In this document: positions 1-11,554 of the stretch, piece after piece
Layout: each line of letters begins with the position of its first letter
How positions within the stretch are numbered: position 1 is the stretch's first letter
Assembly (NCBI GenBank): GCA_036971615.1
Contig: JAYKKR010000010.1
Span: forward strand, 930,001 to 994,000
Source: Amyloporia xantha
Lineage: Eukaryota > Basidiomycota > Agaricomycetes > Polyporales > Adustoporiaceae
DNA length: 64,000 nt
Direction of reading: 5' to 3'
Program-made: the position numbers and the translations under genes
Notes under the pieces: generated by a model
Seen by the model: the letters and a program-made list of their open reading frames with translations, nothing else
Database searches by the model: none
Told to the model about the DNA's origin: nothing

Positions 1-36
1 CTCCCACGAAAGGAGGGGCTCTCGTGCCGGGTAGTA

Positions 37-896
37 TCAACTCTCGCCTCGCTCGTCTGAAGTGTGGTGGATGTAGAGCCTGGTGTTTCTTCTGCCGATC
101 GATGCCGTGGCTCCCATGTATCTGGACTGTAAGGCTGCGGGAGTAGCAAATGGCCGCGGGGACAACCCGTCATGGTCGTACACGGGGCTCTGATACTGAG
201 GATTTTCAGAGTCAGGTGTTAGGAGGGCCAGGGGAGACTGTACTGAAGAAGCTTCGGGGAGACTCAATCGCGATGATGTGGTGGATGCTTGTCCCATAGA
301 CGGTGTCAGCTCCGGAGGCGAAGTAATCGAGAAGGTTTGTAGAGCAGAAGACTGAGGCTGGAAGCCGTCGAAGGGCGTCTCGATCGTCTCGATATGTGCT
401 GAGGGCTGTGAGTTTACATTGGATTGAGGGGGATCGAGCAAGGGGTGCAAAGTCATGCAGGCCTTAAGCATCGACACTTCCTGACGCATATCAAGAAGTT
501 CCTTCTGCATCTCCGCCTGCCTCTGAGCCGATTTGACCTCTTGTTCCTGCTCCCATGTTAGCCTCCGCCGCTTCTCAGCCTCTGCGGCCTCCTTAGTGGC
601 GGACAGTACACGGAGTACTTCATGCACTACTGTTCGTGGTGCCGGCGTGCACGCTCTTACTCAAGCATTAGACCCACGCAAGAGAAATTTGCTGCAGAAG
701 CTTACTGGGATGGTGCTGGTGCTGGTCGAGGAGGTGGCTCTGCGATGGCTAACTCTAATTCACTCCTGTGCGGAACGAATGGCCGAGGCTCGACAACCGG
801 CGCCGGCGAGACGTCGGCGACATGTGTGTATGCTGGTCTTGAACGGCGAGTAGTGACGATGTCAGGGTTAAGTGCATTGGAGAGCTCGCTCGACAT
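37..896 (-). CDS. hypothetical coiled-coil protein
   Basis: I do not recognise this protein. The model has two exons, 896-706 and 655-37, joined across a 50-nt intron, and gives about 269 residues. The start is the ATG at 896 (MSSELSNALNP). The first part is proline-rich and is followed by a charged stretch (TKEAAEAEKRRRLTWEQEQE) that continues into RQAEMQKELLDMRQEVSMLK and looks like a coiled coil. The tail is Ser/Pro/Thr-rich with many SP and TP sites, as in nuclear regulatory proteins. The donor GTAAGC is good but the acceptor (AAG) is weak, so the join is tentative. It is transcribed away from RPN11 with 232 bp between the two starts. Confidence 0.5.
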
Positions 897-1128
897 GGCA
901 GCGCCATCAGCGTGGGCCGGAACGAACAGTTGTGTACATCTGCAATCGAGCAGTCGCGGATGTCTGGATTTGGAGGCGCTCAGCACGAGCGCTTATACTC
1001 GAAAGGACACAGATCACGTGCGCACTTTCTAGCCTGGACGCGTCAGCGGGACGCGACGCCCTCATTAGCAGAGCTTCATTGAGTCTCATCTACCATCTCC
1101 AGACAGCCTCTCATCACCCTGAACTACC

Positions 1129-2337
1129 ATGGAAACAGACCTTGATCATATGCTAGCGCATGCTGGAGGGCGAGGTGGGGGACAGGAGTCTTCTGTACCA
1201 GACAAGTGTGTACATCCCACACATCCTGTCTAGCTGCGTCTTACAAAACTTTACAGTGGAGAAATCATCCATATATCTTCGCTTGCTCTTCTGAAGGTTA
1301 GTCGTTTTGTCGGTTTCTTTGGCACGTACTCAAACTCTGCGAATGAAGATGCTCAAGCACGGTCGGGCAGGTGTCCCTATGGAAGTCATGGGTCTCATGC
1401 TTGGAGAATTCGTGGACGAGTACACGGTTCAGGTTATCGATGTGTTCGCCATGCCACAGTCCGGAACTTCCGTGTCAGTAGAATCGGTGGACCATGTGTT
1501 CCAGACGAGGATGGTAGACATGTTGAAGCAGACAGGCAGGTGAATCGTGCTTTCAATAAGTTGTGGTGCCACGCTGATGTAAACAGGTCGGAAATGGTGG
1601 TTGGCTGGTATCACTCACATCCAGGTTTCGGGTGCTGGCTTTCGAGCGTAGATATCAACACTCAGCAGGTATGCCGTAAACAAAGTCCACACGGTCTTGT
1701 TGTGGACTCTGACTCCTTGTATCAGTCTTTCGAACAATTAGATCCTCGTTCCGTGGCGGTTGTTGTTGACCCCATTCAGTCTGTAAAGGGAAAGGTCGTC
1801 ATTGATGCTTTCCGCCTCATCAACCCCGCCTCTGTGCTCCAGGGTCAAGAGCCGCGACAAACAACGTCGAACATTGGGCACATCAACAAGCCCTCGATAC
1901 AGGCGCTCATTCACGGGCTCAACCGACACTACTATTCTATCGCAGTCCAGTACCGCAAGACAGAGCTCGAGCAGTCGATGCTCATGAATCTTCATAAACG
2001 CAACTGGACAGAAGGTCTGACCCTACGTGACTTCAAGTCGCACAAGGAGTCGAATGAGAAGGCAATCAAGGTTCGTATTGTCGTGTCCAATGCCTTTTTA
2101 TGGCTTGGCTTCTTCGTGGGTGTGCTAACGTCGCGTGTTTTTCGTCAGTCTATGCTTAGCCTTTCGGAAGCTTATAACAAGTCGGTGCAAGAAGAGTCGA
2201 CCCTCAGTCCAGAGCAGCTAAAGACGCGGCATGTGGGAAAGCAGGACCCGAAGCGACATCTCGAGGAGCAGGTAGAGAAAGCGATGGGAAATCAGGTAGT
2301 GCAAAATTTAGGCACAATGCTACTTGCCGAGTTGTGA
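1129..2337 (+). CDS. RPN11: 26S proteasome lid deubiquitinase RPN11
   Basis: This is the zinc metalloprotease of the proteasome lid, which removes ubiquitin chains from substrates before degradation. Exons are 1129-1205, 1257-1296, 1349-1539, 1587-1668, 1726-2070 and 2149-2337, giving 307 residues (human PSMD14 has 310). The JAMM motif [14 protein letters not shown] puts the zinc ligands at about His112, His114 and Asp125, one residue from the human positions. The block [20 protein letters not shown] and the C-terminal [12 protein letters not shown] are typical of the family. The N terminus [14 protein letters not shown] was chosen because it splices in frame to the conserved HISSLALLK segment. 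All frames are intact. Confidence 0.95.
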
Positions 2338-3455
2338 ATTTTGCCTACGGACTTTATGTGATGTTTTGATATCGGAGATGAATGGTTGTACCACGCGGTC
2401 TTTGACTCTGTTGACTGCAAGACGTGGGGAGTAGCTTCAGGTAAGTCGTGCAGATATAGGTTATTGCGCAGATGACCTACACACGGTAAGTTCTGATTGA
2501 TCTCACGGCCTTCTGGATGTTGGAGAGAAGTCATGTGGAGTATTTGACGTCCCACTGATAATTCGAACGCTCCGGTTGTAGATTCATGATACCATCTTAC
2601 TTCTTTCCTCTTGCTGACTGAGATAGTCTGGGAGTTCATGGCCAGGAGTGGGACGCTGGTTCAGGGCTCAGGCCAGCGTGGGGCACAACGGAGCCGTCGT
2701 CTGCTGTTGCTTCTGACGTGCGTTTATGTCGCAGGCTATGGCCTAGAAGTCTCCAGATAGGACCCGCGCTGTGTAGAAGCCCTGGGCCTTTCTTACTGGA
2801 TTCCACGCCTGTATGTAAATTTCAACTACGGATGAGTTGCTTATCATGATCTCTGTTCTAGTGTGCATTCAGCGCTATGAATGAATTTGCGCCACTGCCA
2901 GGCGGAGGAAGACCACTGTCTGTCGAACTTAGAGCCGCTGCGGCGTCGGATACACGGGAGTAGGCATCCCATTGCACTGATACTCGCTTGTAGAACGTAT
3001 CTCCTTGTCGCTTGGCGTACGTTCGCTTTATGGCCATTCAAGACAAAACGTGAGACGCTCTAGCCCGACGCAGCCAGGAGCAGACTAATGGGGTTGGATG
3101 CGTTCGGACGAGTCTGCGCTCTAATGACCAGCATTCGTCTGTTTGCGGTCAGTAGATTGACATATCTGTCGTCAGCCCTGGTTTGATTTATGATAGACAA
3201 TGATGCCTTTCTGGGATTCATGAGAAACGGCAGTTTATCTGTCTTCAACCTTGATAGGGACGCGTGTGCGCTGTTTAAATGGGTTTCTAACATTCGCTTA
3301 TCTGAACGAGTTTCCCCCACGCACTCACTGTCTCTAGAGATAGGTCTCGCCTAGTGGCTATTGCATCCAGAGCAGTCACCTTCGGTCAGTCAGTTATCTA
3401 TTTACAACCATTCAGCAGTGGTGCTGATCCTTGCTGATTATTTTTGGCGCAGAGA
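2338..3455. other. intergenic, no gene seen
   Basis: About 1.1 kb between RPN11 and the first methyltransferase. Open frames are short on both strands and resemble no family I know. It presumably holds the RPN11 3' region and the methyltransferase promoter. Confidence 0.6.
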
Positions 3456-5099
3456 ATGTCTTCCGGATCCTACAGAGCGCAGCAGCTGAGGTCCCTGGTC
3501 CGCATGCTCACCGAAGCTTCGGAAGTAGTGATCCAAGAGTGGGAAGCCGAAGATCAAGCGCCCACCCCCATCTCTGAATCCGGAGCTCCCCTTCCATCAA
3601 CCGCCTTATACGAGGCCAAACGGTTGCTCGTCGGAGCTTGTGGAATGTGCATGGACATCGTCCAGGAACCCAGTGCTCGTCTGACCAGTGTCACATCCTA
3701 TTACTTCCTCTCGCGTGCATTGCATATTGCGGTCGAGGGCCGAGTCGCGGATGTTCTTGCCGATGCAGACCCGAAGGAGGGTGTCTCGTCTGAAGTGATA
3801 AGCCAGAAGGTTGGCATAAATGAGCAGAAACTAAGTGATTTTTGACGCTCATTTCGATGTTGAAGATCGCCGATCGCTCCTGCAGCTCATGTACTTCGTA
3901 CACTATGTACAATTCATATATTTGCAGAAGTCAAAGACAACCACTTCGCTAATAATCATGCTAGTCAAGCTCTAGTCGGAAATGACTATCTTCGTTGTTG
4001 GCTCCTCATGCAGTGCGTTTCTAAGCTCAACATTCCATGGCACTCATCCTGACTATATAACTTAGCGGAATGGAATTGTATACGGCCTCAGACAAACTGA
4101 TCCCCTTCCTGTTTGACCCTGTCAAGACTAACTCGACCGGGTTCAAAACAACTCCCTGGCAGGACGCCATAGGCGCTGAGCTATCTATCTGGGAATACCT
4201 TGAGCAGCAGGTTGAGCAGCCTGATGGCACATTGATACCTCATCCTTCACATGAAATATATGCAAAGGCGATGGTTGGGGGTGGGCGTTCAGGGGCAGCC
4301 GCAGTGTATGCAGGTTTGTCGCGGCATTTTACTTATTCCGCCTTGCCTGTATGTTTGGCTAACAAATCAGATTATCCTTGGGAGAATCTCGGTTCAAGCA
4401 CTGTTGTCGACGTTGGGGGAGGTGCTGGTTCGTGTGTTCCTATCTCCCTCAGAATTGGACATCTGACTTCCTCGAAAACCTCGGTAGGTGGCACGAGTCT
4501 TGATTTAGCGAAGAAATTCCCGAATCTGCACTTCGTTGTCGAGGACCGCCCCGCCACCATTGAGCAAGCTGAAGTTATTTGGAGACATGAATATCCGGAA
4601 GCATTGGAGACAGGCCGGGTGAGGCTTCTACCGCACGACTTCTTTACAGTACAACCTGTTCAAGAGGCCGAAGTCTACCTCATGCGGTTTATCATGTGCG
4701 TCTTCTTTCGCTACAGAAAGATTGTGGTGGTTAGTTTGGCTAGTCTCCTGATCGTGCTGCAGTCATGACTGGCCGGACGACGACTGTATCACCATCCTCT
4801 CCCGCATAAGAGATGCTATGAGTCCAAACTCGGTCATTCTCATTGTTGATCAAGTCATCAACACAACTCTGGGTTCTTCTCGGTTGAAGTCGGCACCAGC
4901 GCCGCTTCCTGCGAACTATGGCTTTGCACAGGCAATCGGTAACATTCACGATCTTGCTATGATGGCGTGCCATAACGGAATGGAGCGTACACCTGAGATG
5001 CTGAGTGTATTAGCAGGGCGTGCAGGACTGGCTGTGACCAAGATATGGGAATGTAGGGGAAATTTGTCGGTGGCGGAGATGAGAAAGACAGATGCGTAA
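3456..5099 (+). CDS. O-methyltransferase, tandem copy 1
   Basis: A SAM-dependent O-methyltransferase of the plant COMT/fungal type (Pfam Methyltransf_2), expected to methylate a hydroxyl on a small aromatic or polyketide substrate. Exons are 3456-3834, 3886-4012, 4066-4313, 4371-4427, 4488-4695 and 4763-5099, giving 451 residues. The N-terminal half is the helical dimerisation and substrate region (VLRTLCTIHIF). Motif I is VVDVGGGAGGTSLDLAKKFP with the acidic FVVEDRP strand after it. The catalytic-base region IHDWPDDD comes after the last intron, followed by the usual NIHDLAMMACHNGMERT. The start is ATG 3456 (MSSGSYRAQQLRSL), matching copy 2. The substrate cannot be told from sequence. Confidence 0.88.
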
Positions 5100-6835
5100 T
5101 TCGCAGTTTCTAGAATGGGATATACGGTTTCACTCGTATAATAAACCATTCTGACCTGTTAGCTTATTAACTTTCATCGGTTCGTTTTATTTTCGTGGTT
5201 TTCACCGAGACTTGATCGAAATCGAGATGATTATCCACGTAAACAGATCGTTTTGACGATTTGAGCGCTTAGTGACGCGTGCTGTTGGGATGTACAAATC
5301 TGTACACCAGCACCGCGTGTCTATCCAGTCAATTCCTCTCTTTTCGGAAGTTTACTATTACTATACAACAGGAGATTCAAAGCTTGCGCCTTGGCAACTA
5401 AATATGTGGCGCATACAGAAGCACGATCAAACCTGACACTCCAACAAGTGCCAGTGAAGAACAGGTGGAGAAAACTAAGGCTATGGGCAACCAAGAGCTG
5501 CAAACAGGGTACGCTTGTTGACTGTGAACTTCATGTATCTCACGCGTTTAAATTTCAAAGTCAAATATCAATGATTCAATGGTCGTGTCTCACTGTATTG
5601 ACTGATTTTCGTTGATTGCAAGGCGCGAGGCGAAGCTCAAAGGAAGATGTGCATATATCGACGAGTGCGCAGATGTCGGCCTGCGAATTATGAAGCCTGA
5701 TGACATTCCGATCGTGGCAATGTTAACGTTCAAGATATAGAAGTTATGTGAAGGCTCTGGCGCGGGACTGAGATCATGATTGTAGACGTGGAGCACTGTC
5801 TTGCTTCTTTGCTCGCGCCGCCTGAGACCGTCAGATAGGTCATGGGCGTGTATCGGGCGCCGGTCCTAAGAAAATCTGCACAATGGAACCGTCATTTTCG
5901 CCATCGCTTCTGACTCGGACATGTGTGTATGATGCAACACATGGTCTGGAAGTCACTCATCTTGCAGATGCTTGAGGTATCAACTTCGATTTCGAGCCGT
6001 CTTTGCTACATCTAGGAGATGATGATTTGGCTGTGAGTTGACCACTTAATCCTTGTTTCGGTGTAAATGCAAACCTGTGAAAGGTTTGGTGCTAAATAGG
6101 GCTAGAGTGCGTCTCACGACATTGGTGTAAGCCCGATGGTTGTTGCCAGACCAAGAAAATATATCCAGGTGAGAACCGGTACCTCGGAGGTCCTCTGACT
6201 TCGTGCGTAAATTGGGTGTTGACATTGGAAACGATTCTTCCGGTGCCGAAGAATACATCATGGGAAAGAGCAACCTGATCGTGGGACGAGATTCGTCCAG
6301 GAAGACAAGGACCCTGTGACGAGCGCTCTTTCCCTTGCAGTGAGTTCATTCAAAGATATGTTTTACTGGTTACATGATCGCCCTGGTTTAACATAAGGAG
6401 TCCTACTCCTATGTTAACGGTTCATGGTAGAATGGCTAATTAGCTTGGTATCGCTTCTTTTCGAGCTTCCAACAAGATTAATGGAGTACGGAGCAATGTC
6501 TTGCCGCCTTGGGACGAAGTCACGAAGCCAGTTCTCAACGAAGGGCACCACTAAAGAAGATTAGAACCAACCGTCGGAATATCTGCTCTAGCTCCTATTG
6601 TGTCATGTCGTTTCTCGCCTTATCGTCCGGACACATGGGCGTCCCACTATATTATTTAAAAGAGTGCGGTTTCGATCGGTCTATCTAGCCAATACCACCG
6701 CCTGGACAGTCACTCATACCCTCACCTTGTCAACTCAATCAAATACACTCTTGTCTTGTACGCATGCTCAGTGGTTTATGAGAATTCCCATATACTGACA
6801 CCTGGTGATTTGTGCTCAGTAGAGTTCATTAAACA
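5100..6835. other. intergenic between methyltransferase copies 1 and 2
   Basis: About 1.7 kb. I saw no coding sequence and no remnant of a further methyltransferase copy. An AT-rich TATTATTTAAA stretch near 6650, roughly 180 bp before the next start, may be a core promoter. Confidence 0.5.
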
Positions 6836-8473
6836 ATGTCTTCTAGGTCGGAAAGAGCGCAGCAGCTGCGTTCTCTGATTCGCATGCTCACCGAAGCGTC
6901 AGAAGTGGTCATCAACGAGTGGGAGGCCGAAGATCAGGCGCCCGCTTCTGAGTCTGGCGTTCCACTTCCGTCGAACGCTCTGTATGAGGCCAAGCGGTTG
7001 ATCATCGGGGCGTCTGGGATGTGTATGGACCTCGTCCAAGAGCCCGGCGCTCGCCTGACTGAGGTCGCCTGCTATTATTTCCTCTCGCGTGCGCTGCATG
7101 TTGCGGTCGAGGCTCGTGTTGCCGACGTTCTCGCGGATGCCGACCCCGAGCAAGGCATCTCATCAGAAGTGATAAGCCAAACGGTCGGCATAAATGAACG
7201 GAAATTGAGTAAGTTTCTCATGTTCGTTACGTTGTCAGCGAGCGCTCACCCGCCTTGCAGCTAGCGTGCTTCGTACGTTATGCACTATTCATATCTTTAC
7301 CGAAGTCAAGGATCGCCACTTCGCGAATAATCGGAGTAGTCAGGCCTTGGTTAGAAACGAGTATCTGCGTTGCTGGATTCTCCTTCAGTGTGTTATCATT
7401 CTTGATGCTCCATGATGCGCTTACTGATCACATAGCTCTCAGTGGCATGGAATTATACACCGCTTCAGACAAACTTCTCCCATTGCTGTTTGATCCTATA
7501 AAGACCCATGCAACGGTTCCGAAAGTATCCGCTTGGCAAGACGCCATTGGTGCTGACCTGTCTGTATGGGAGTATCTGGAGCAGAAAGTTGAAGGGCCGG
7601 ACGGCACATTGGTCCCACACCCTTCACATCAAATTTGGGCGCTCGGAATGGTTGGAGGTGGTCGTGCGGAGGCGGCCGCAGTGTATGCTGGTTTGTGTTT
7701 CACGGGCCTGCTTTGTTCGTCCGTCTCGGCTAATGAGCCGACCAGATTATCCTTGGGAGAGTCTCGGTTCAAGTACCATTGTGGACGTCGGAGGAGGTGC
7801 TGGTTCGTGCTTGAAGTTATTTTTTCTACCAACTGTCGCATAACCGCATTGAATCACTCTGTAGGTGGCACCAGTCTCGATTTGGCGAAAAAGTTCCCCA
7901 ACTTGCGGTTTGTCGTCGAGGACCGTGCCGCTACCATCAAGCAGGCCGAAATTGTTTGGAAGCACGAATATCCGGAAGCTCTGGAGACAGGCCGGGTGAG
8001 GCTTGTACCACATAACTTCTTCATGGAACAGCCCGTCAAAGGAGCTGATGTCTATTTCATGCGATATATCCTGTTCGTCCTATTTCATCACAGCGCCATT
8101 GAGCATTTTCACCTGACTACCCTCTTAACACGTCAGTCATGACTGGCCAGATGACGAATGTGTCACCATTCTGTCTAGTTTACGAGACGCCATGGGTCCG
8201 ACCTCGGTAATCCTCGTTGTCGATCAGGTCATAAACACGACTGTCGGCTCTCCTCAATTGAAGTCAGCGCCGGCACCGCTTCCAGCAAATTACGGCTTTG
8301 CGCAAATATTTGGCAACATTCACGATCTCACCATGATGACTTGTCATAATGCCATGGAGCGCACACCTGAGATGCTGAGTGCTGTGGCAAAACGGGCTGG
8401 ACTTGTGGTGACCAAGATATGGGAGTCTCGAGCCAATATGGCCGTGGCGGAAATGAGAAAGATTGCTGTATAA
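6836..8473 (+). CDS. O-methyltransferase, tandem copy 2
   Basis: The closest paralog of copy 1, with the same predicted role as a SAM-dependent small-molecule O-methyltransferase. Exons are 6836-7208, 7261-7387, 7443-7690, 7746-7802, 7865-8072 and 8137-8473, giving 449 residues. Exons 2-6 (127, 248, 57, 208, 337 nt) equal those of copy 1 exactly, and exon 1 is 6 nt shorter. Motif I is IVDVGGGAGGTSLDLAKKFP and the catalytic region is LHDWPDDE. The start MSSRSERAQQLRSLIRM aligns with copy 1. All exons stay in frame and key residues are present, so the copy looks functional. It lies 1.7 kb after copy 1 in the same orientation. Confidence 0.88.
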
Positions 8474-9522
8474 TTTGTTGTGTTGGAAGTGCTGAAATTA
8501 TCTGGATGTCTGCTATGCGAATGCCGTAGTCTTCTTGTCTAAGCCTCCTTGCTCAAGGGAATTAAACAAGTACATGCGCCTTGGATTCCAACTCACTTCG
8601 TCCGACCTCTGCGGTGGAGTAGGATTTGTGATCTAGCATGACCTAACGTAGCCAAATAAATTTAGCAGAGTTTATATGAATCGTTGATTGCAGTGCGATC
8701 GAGATCTGCAGCAACAGGAGGGGCCTTTATTTAGATCATGCAGTCGCAGTTCTGAGTTCAATGTTCACTGTATCATGAGGCTGGAAGACTCGATCTTGAT
8801 CATGGGTACACATGAGTACTTGGTCTGCAAATTCATTCAATCGACAGAGGTCTCCTGACCCCCTACAACTATCTTCTACTCATGACAGCAGAAGGTATGT
8901 TCTGGTGCCACGTCAGAGTCATGAATAGCGATCCCTGTATGCCTACTGTATACTGACTCGGCTGACTCGGCTGCTTTTTCCTAGTCCTACGTACATCATG
9001 CACGTCACTTGTGAATTACTCGCACGTCCGCCCTTGTGATTCCTGCGGATGTTCCTAGGTTCATAGCAGGCCGATTCCCGGCATAGCAATGCCACTGGAA
9101 TGTTATCGCTATTTCAAGTTAGTATCTCAACGTCTAAGGTTATCATTCTCACAATGTCGCGAACAGATGGCTATAACTCTCATGATGTTATGACACGACG
9201 CTCTCTTCCATTCACGGGAGTGGTTCGTCACGATACGTTTGAATGGCGCACCTGAAGTCTAAGGGAGCTTCGCGGGGTATTCTTATGACTCTATGTTCCC
9301 TCTTGAGAACGTCTGTGCCACCGGTCTACACAGGCGTGCCTCCACAAGCGGTATCCTACCACGCAAACTTCCTAGGCTCATTTGATTCCTGGGAATACAT
9401 ATAAAGGCTGACTTCGACAGTTTCTTCCACAAGCCGGTTTTGCATAACAGTCCTCGTATGTCGGTCTGTCAACTGTATCATGACAGCGGAAACTGATAGA
9501 ATGCTCAGTTTACATTGCCACT
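8474..9522. other. intergenic between methyltransferase copies 2 and 3
   Basis: About 1.05 kb without a supportable gene. It ends in the promoter of copy 3, with a TATA-like site at 9400. Confidence 0.5.
9400..9405 (+). promoter_or_regulatory. possible TATA box of methyltransferase copy 3
   Basis: TATAAA lies 118 bp before the ATG at 9523, a plausible distance for a fungal core promoter with a short leader. The motif alone is the evidence. Confidence 0.3.
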
Positions 9523-11140
9523 ATGCTAGTTGCGGAAAAGGCAGTACAATTACGTGCTCTAGTACGCATGATTGGGGATGCTTCGGAGATCGTTATCAAG
9601 GAATGGGAAGCGGCAGAGAAGGCGTCTTCAGCTAAGCCTATTAGTTCTCTTCCATCCGATGCCCTCTACGAAGCTAGCCGCATCATCAATGGTGCTTGCG
9701 GGATGTGTATAGACCTCGTGCAAGAACCTGAGAGCCGTTTGACGGACATCGGCTTTTCGTTCTTCCTTGCGCGTGCTCTGCATGTCGCTGTGCAAGCCCG
9801 TGTGGCCGATGTCCTGGCTGATGCAGACCCTCAGCGAGGAGTTTCGTCCAAAGTCATAAGCCAAGCGGTAGGGATTGGCGAGCAGAAGCTAGGTAAGGGC
9901 TCGTGTTTATCTTTTGTGTGCTAGCAAGCTTACACAGGGCTACAAGCACGGGTCCTGCGGTCCCTTTGCACAGTCCATATCTTTAAAGAGGTGAAGAACA
10001 ATCATTTCACCAACAGTCGCACCAGTCAATCACTCGTGAATAATGACTATTTGCGCTGCTGGATCCTTTTACAGTCGGTATTTCAGCTGCACTTTACACG
10101 CGATATACTGAAGGAAAAAATCTACAGCGCCGCGGAAACATATACCGCATCTGACAAGCTGCTGCCATTCTTGTTTGATCCCACGAAGTCACAGTCAACT
10201 TCGCCACATGTTTCTGCGTTACAAGACGCTATAGGAGCGGATCTGTCGTTGTGGGAATACATGGAGCAAGGCGTAGAGCAACCTGATGGTGTAATGAAGC
10301 CCCGAGCCGATTCAGAGATCTACTCGTTAGGCATGATTGGCGGGGGGCGTGCATTCGCGACTGCAATATGCTACGGTACATTTCTCTCAGTCTTATTTTT
10401 TCGCGCTCTCATTTGGTAGCTTAAGATTACCCGTGGAACCTCCTCGGCCCGAGTACTGTTGTCGATGTTGGTGGAGGAGTTGGTTTGTATCTTGTCTTGA
10501 AGAACTGTCCTGATCGATGACTTAAATCCTTCGCACAAGGTGGTACAACGCTCGACTTAGCAAGGCACTTCCCCCGCTTGAACTTCGTCCTCGAAGACCG
10601 TGCCGTCACAATCAGGCAAGCTGAGGTAGTGTGGCAGCAAGAGTACCCGGAAGCCGTCCAGACGGGCCGGGTGAGGCTTGTCCCGCATGATTTCTTCACC
10701 GAGCAGCCCATCAAGGGTGCGGAGGTCTATTTCCTGCGCCACATCCTGTTCGTTCGCCCTTAGTATGCATCGTGTTCTGGCTCAAGTTCTCAGTTCTGTC
10801 CAGTCACGATTGGCCCGACGATGAATGCGCGTCGATCCTATCACTTCTGCGCGCCGCCATGTCCCCCCGCTCAGCTGTGTTGGTCGCCGAGAAGGTGGTA
10901 CATACAACCGCAGGCTCATCGCAGCTCAAGCCAGCGCCGGCACCGCTTCCGCCCAATTATGGGTGTGCGCACCAGGCCAGAAATATGCACGATCTCATCA
11001 TGATGGCAGTGCACAATGGGATGGAGCGCACACCGGAAATGTTTGATGCGTTGGCGAAGAGGGCGGGGCTGAAGGTGGTGAAGATATGGGAATGCCGTGG
11101 CACGAATTCGGTGGTAGAGATGAGGTTGGATAGTACATAG
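9523..11140 (+). CDS. O-methyltransferase, tandem copy 3 (diverged)
   Basis: The third SAM-dependent O-methyltransferase of the array. Exons are 9523-9892, 9938-10073, 10128-10375, 10426-10482, 10540-10747 and 10804-11140, giving 451 residues. The last four exons keep the same lengths as copies 1 and 2 (248, 57, 208, 337 nt). Exon 1 is 9 nt shorter and exon 2 is 9 nt longer than in copy 1. Motif I reads VVDVGGGVGGTTLDLARHFP and the catalytic region LHDWPDDE. The N terminus (MLVAEKAVQLRALVRMIG) and several substrate-side stretches differ more than copies 1 and 2 differ from each other, so this looks like the oldest branch and may act on another substrate. Confidence 0.87.
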
Positions 11141-11554
11141 TGAGGGAGCTGAATCGTGTCTTCAACAAGGCAGGAACTTACCCAGAACTTGCATTGGCAT
11201 CCCCGTGAAGAATGGGGCAAGCATTGTCGATGTGTATTACAGGATTAACCCTGGTTATGAATCAGTGGAATGTTCAGTCGTCAATGTAATTTACCGATGT
11301 TTGTTGTTCACTACCCAGCGATATCAAGATCTAGAGGACTGCCAGGTCAAATGAAAGCATTTCGAAATCTCTAAATCTAGCATTATCATGACAACAGACA
11401 CATCAGTACCTATTCTCAGAGACATCATGAGTTAGGAAATGTACATGACACAATTTGTTTGTTACTACGGAATAAGAAATTGAGTACAGTAGACGTCATC
11501 AATAGCGATATCTTGTTTAATTAGGCTATATTCTAGGAGCAGACTCGGACGGAA
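11141..11554. other. short convergent intergenic region
   Basis: 414 bp between the ends of methyltransferase copy 3 and the oppositely oriented acyl-CoA oxidase-like gene. AT-rich, no gene seen. Confidence 0.5.

Noticed and set aside
5100..6835. Decayed fourth methyltransferase copy between copies 1 and 2
   Set aside because: No stretch resembles motif I, the HDW region or the conserved exon borders in any frame.
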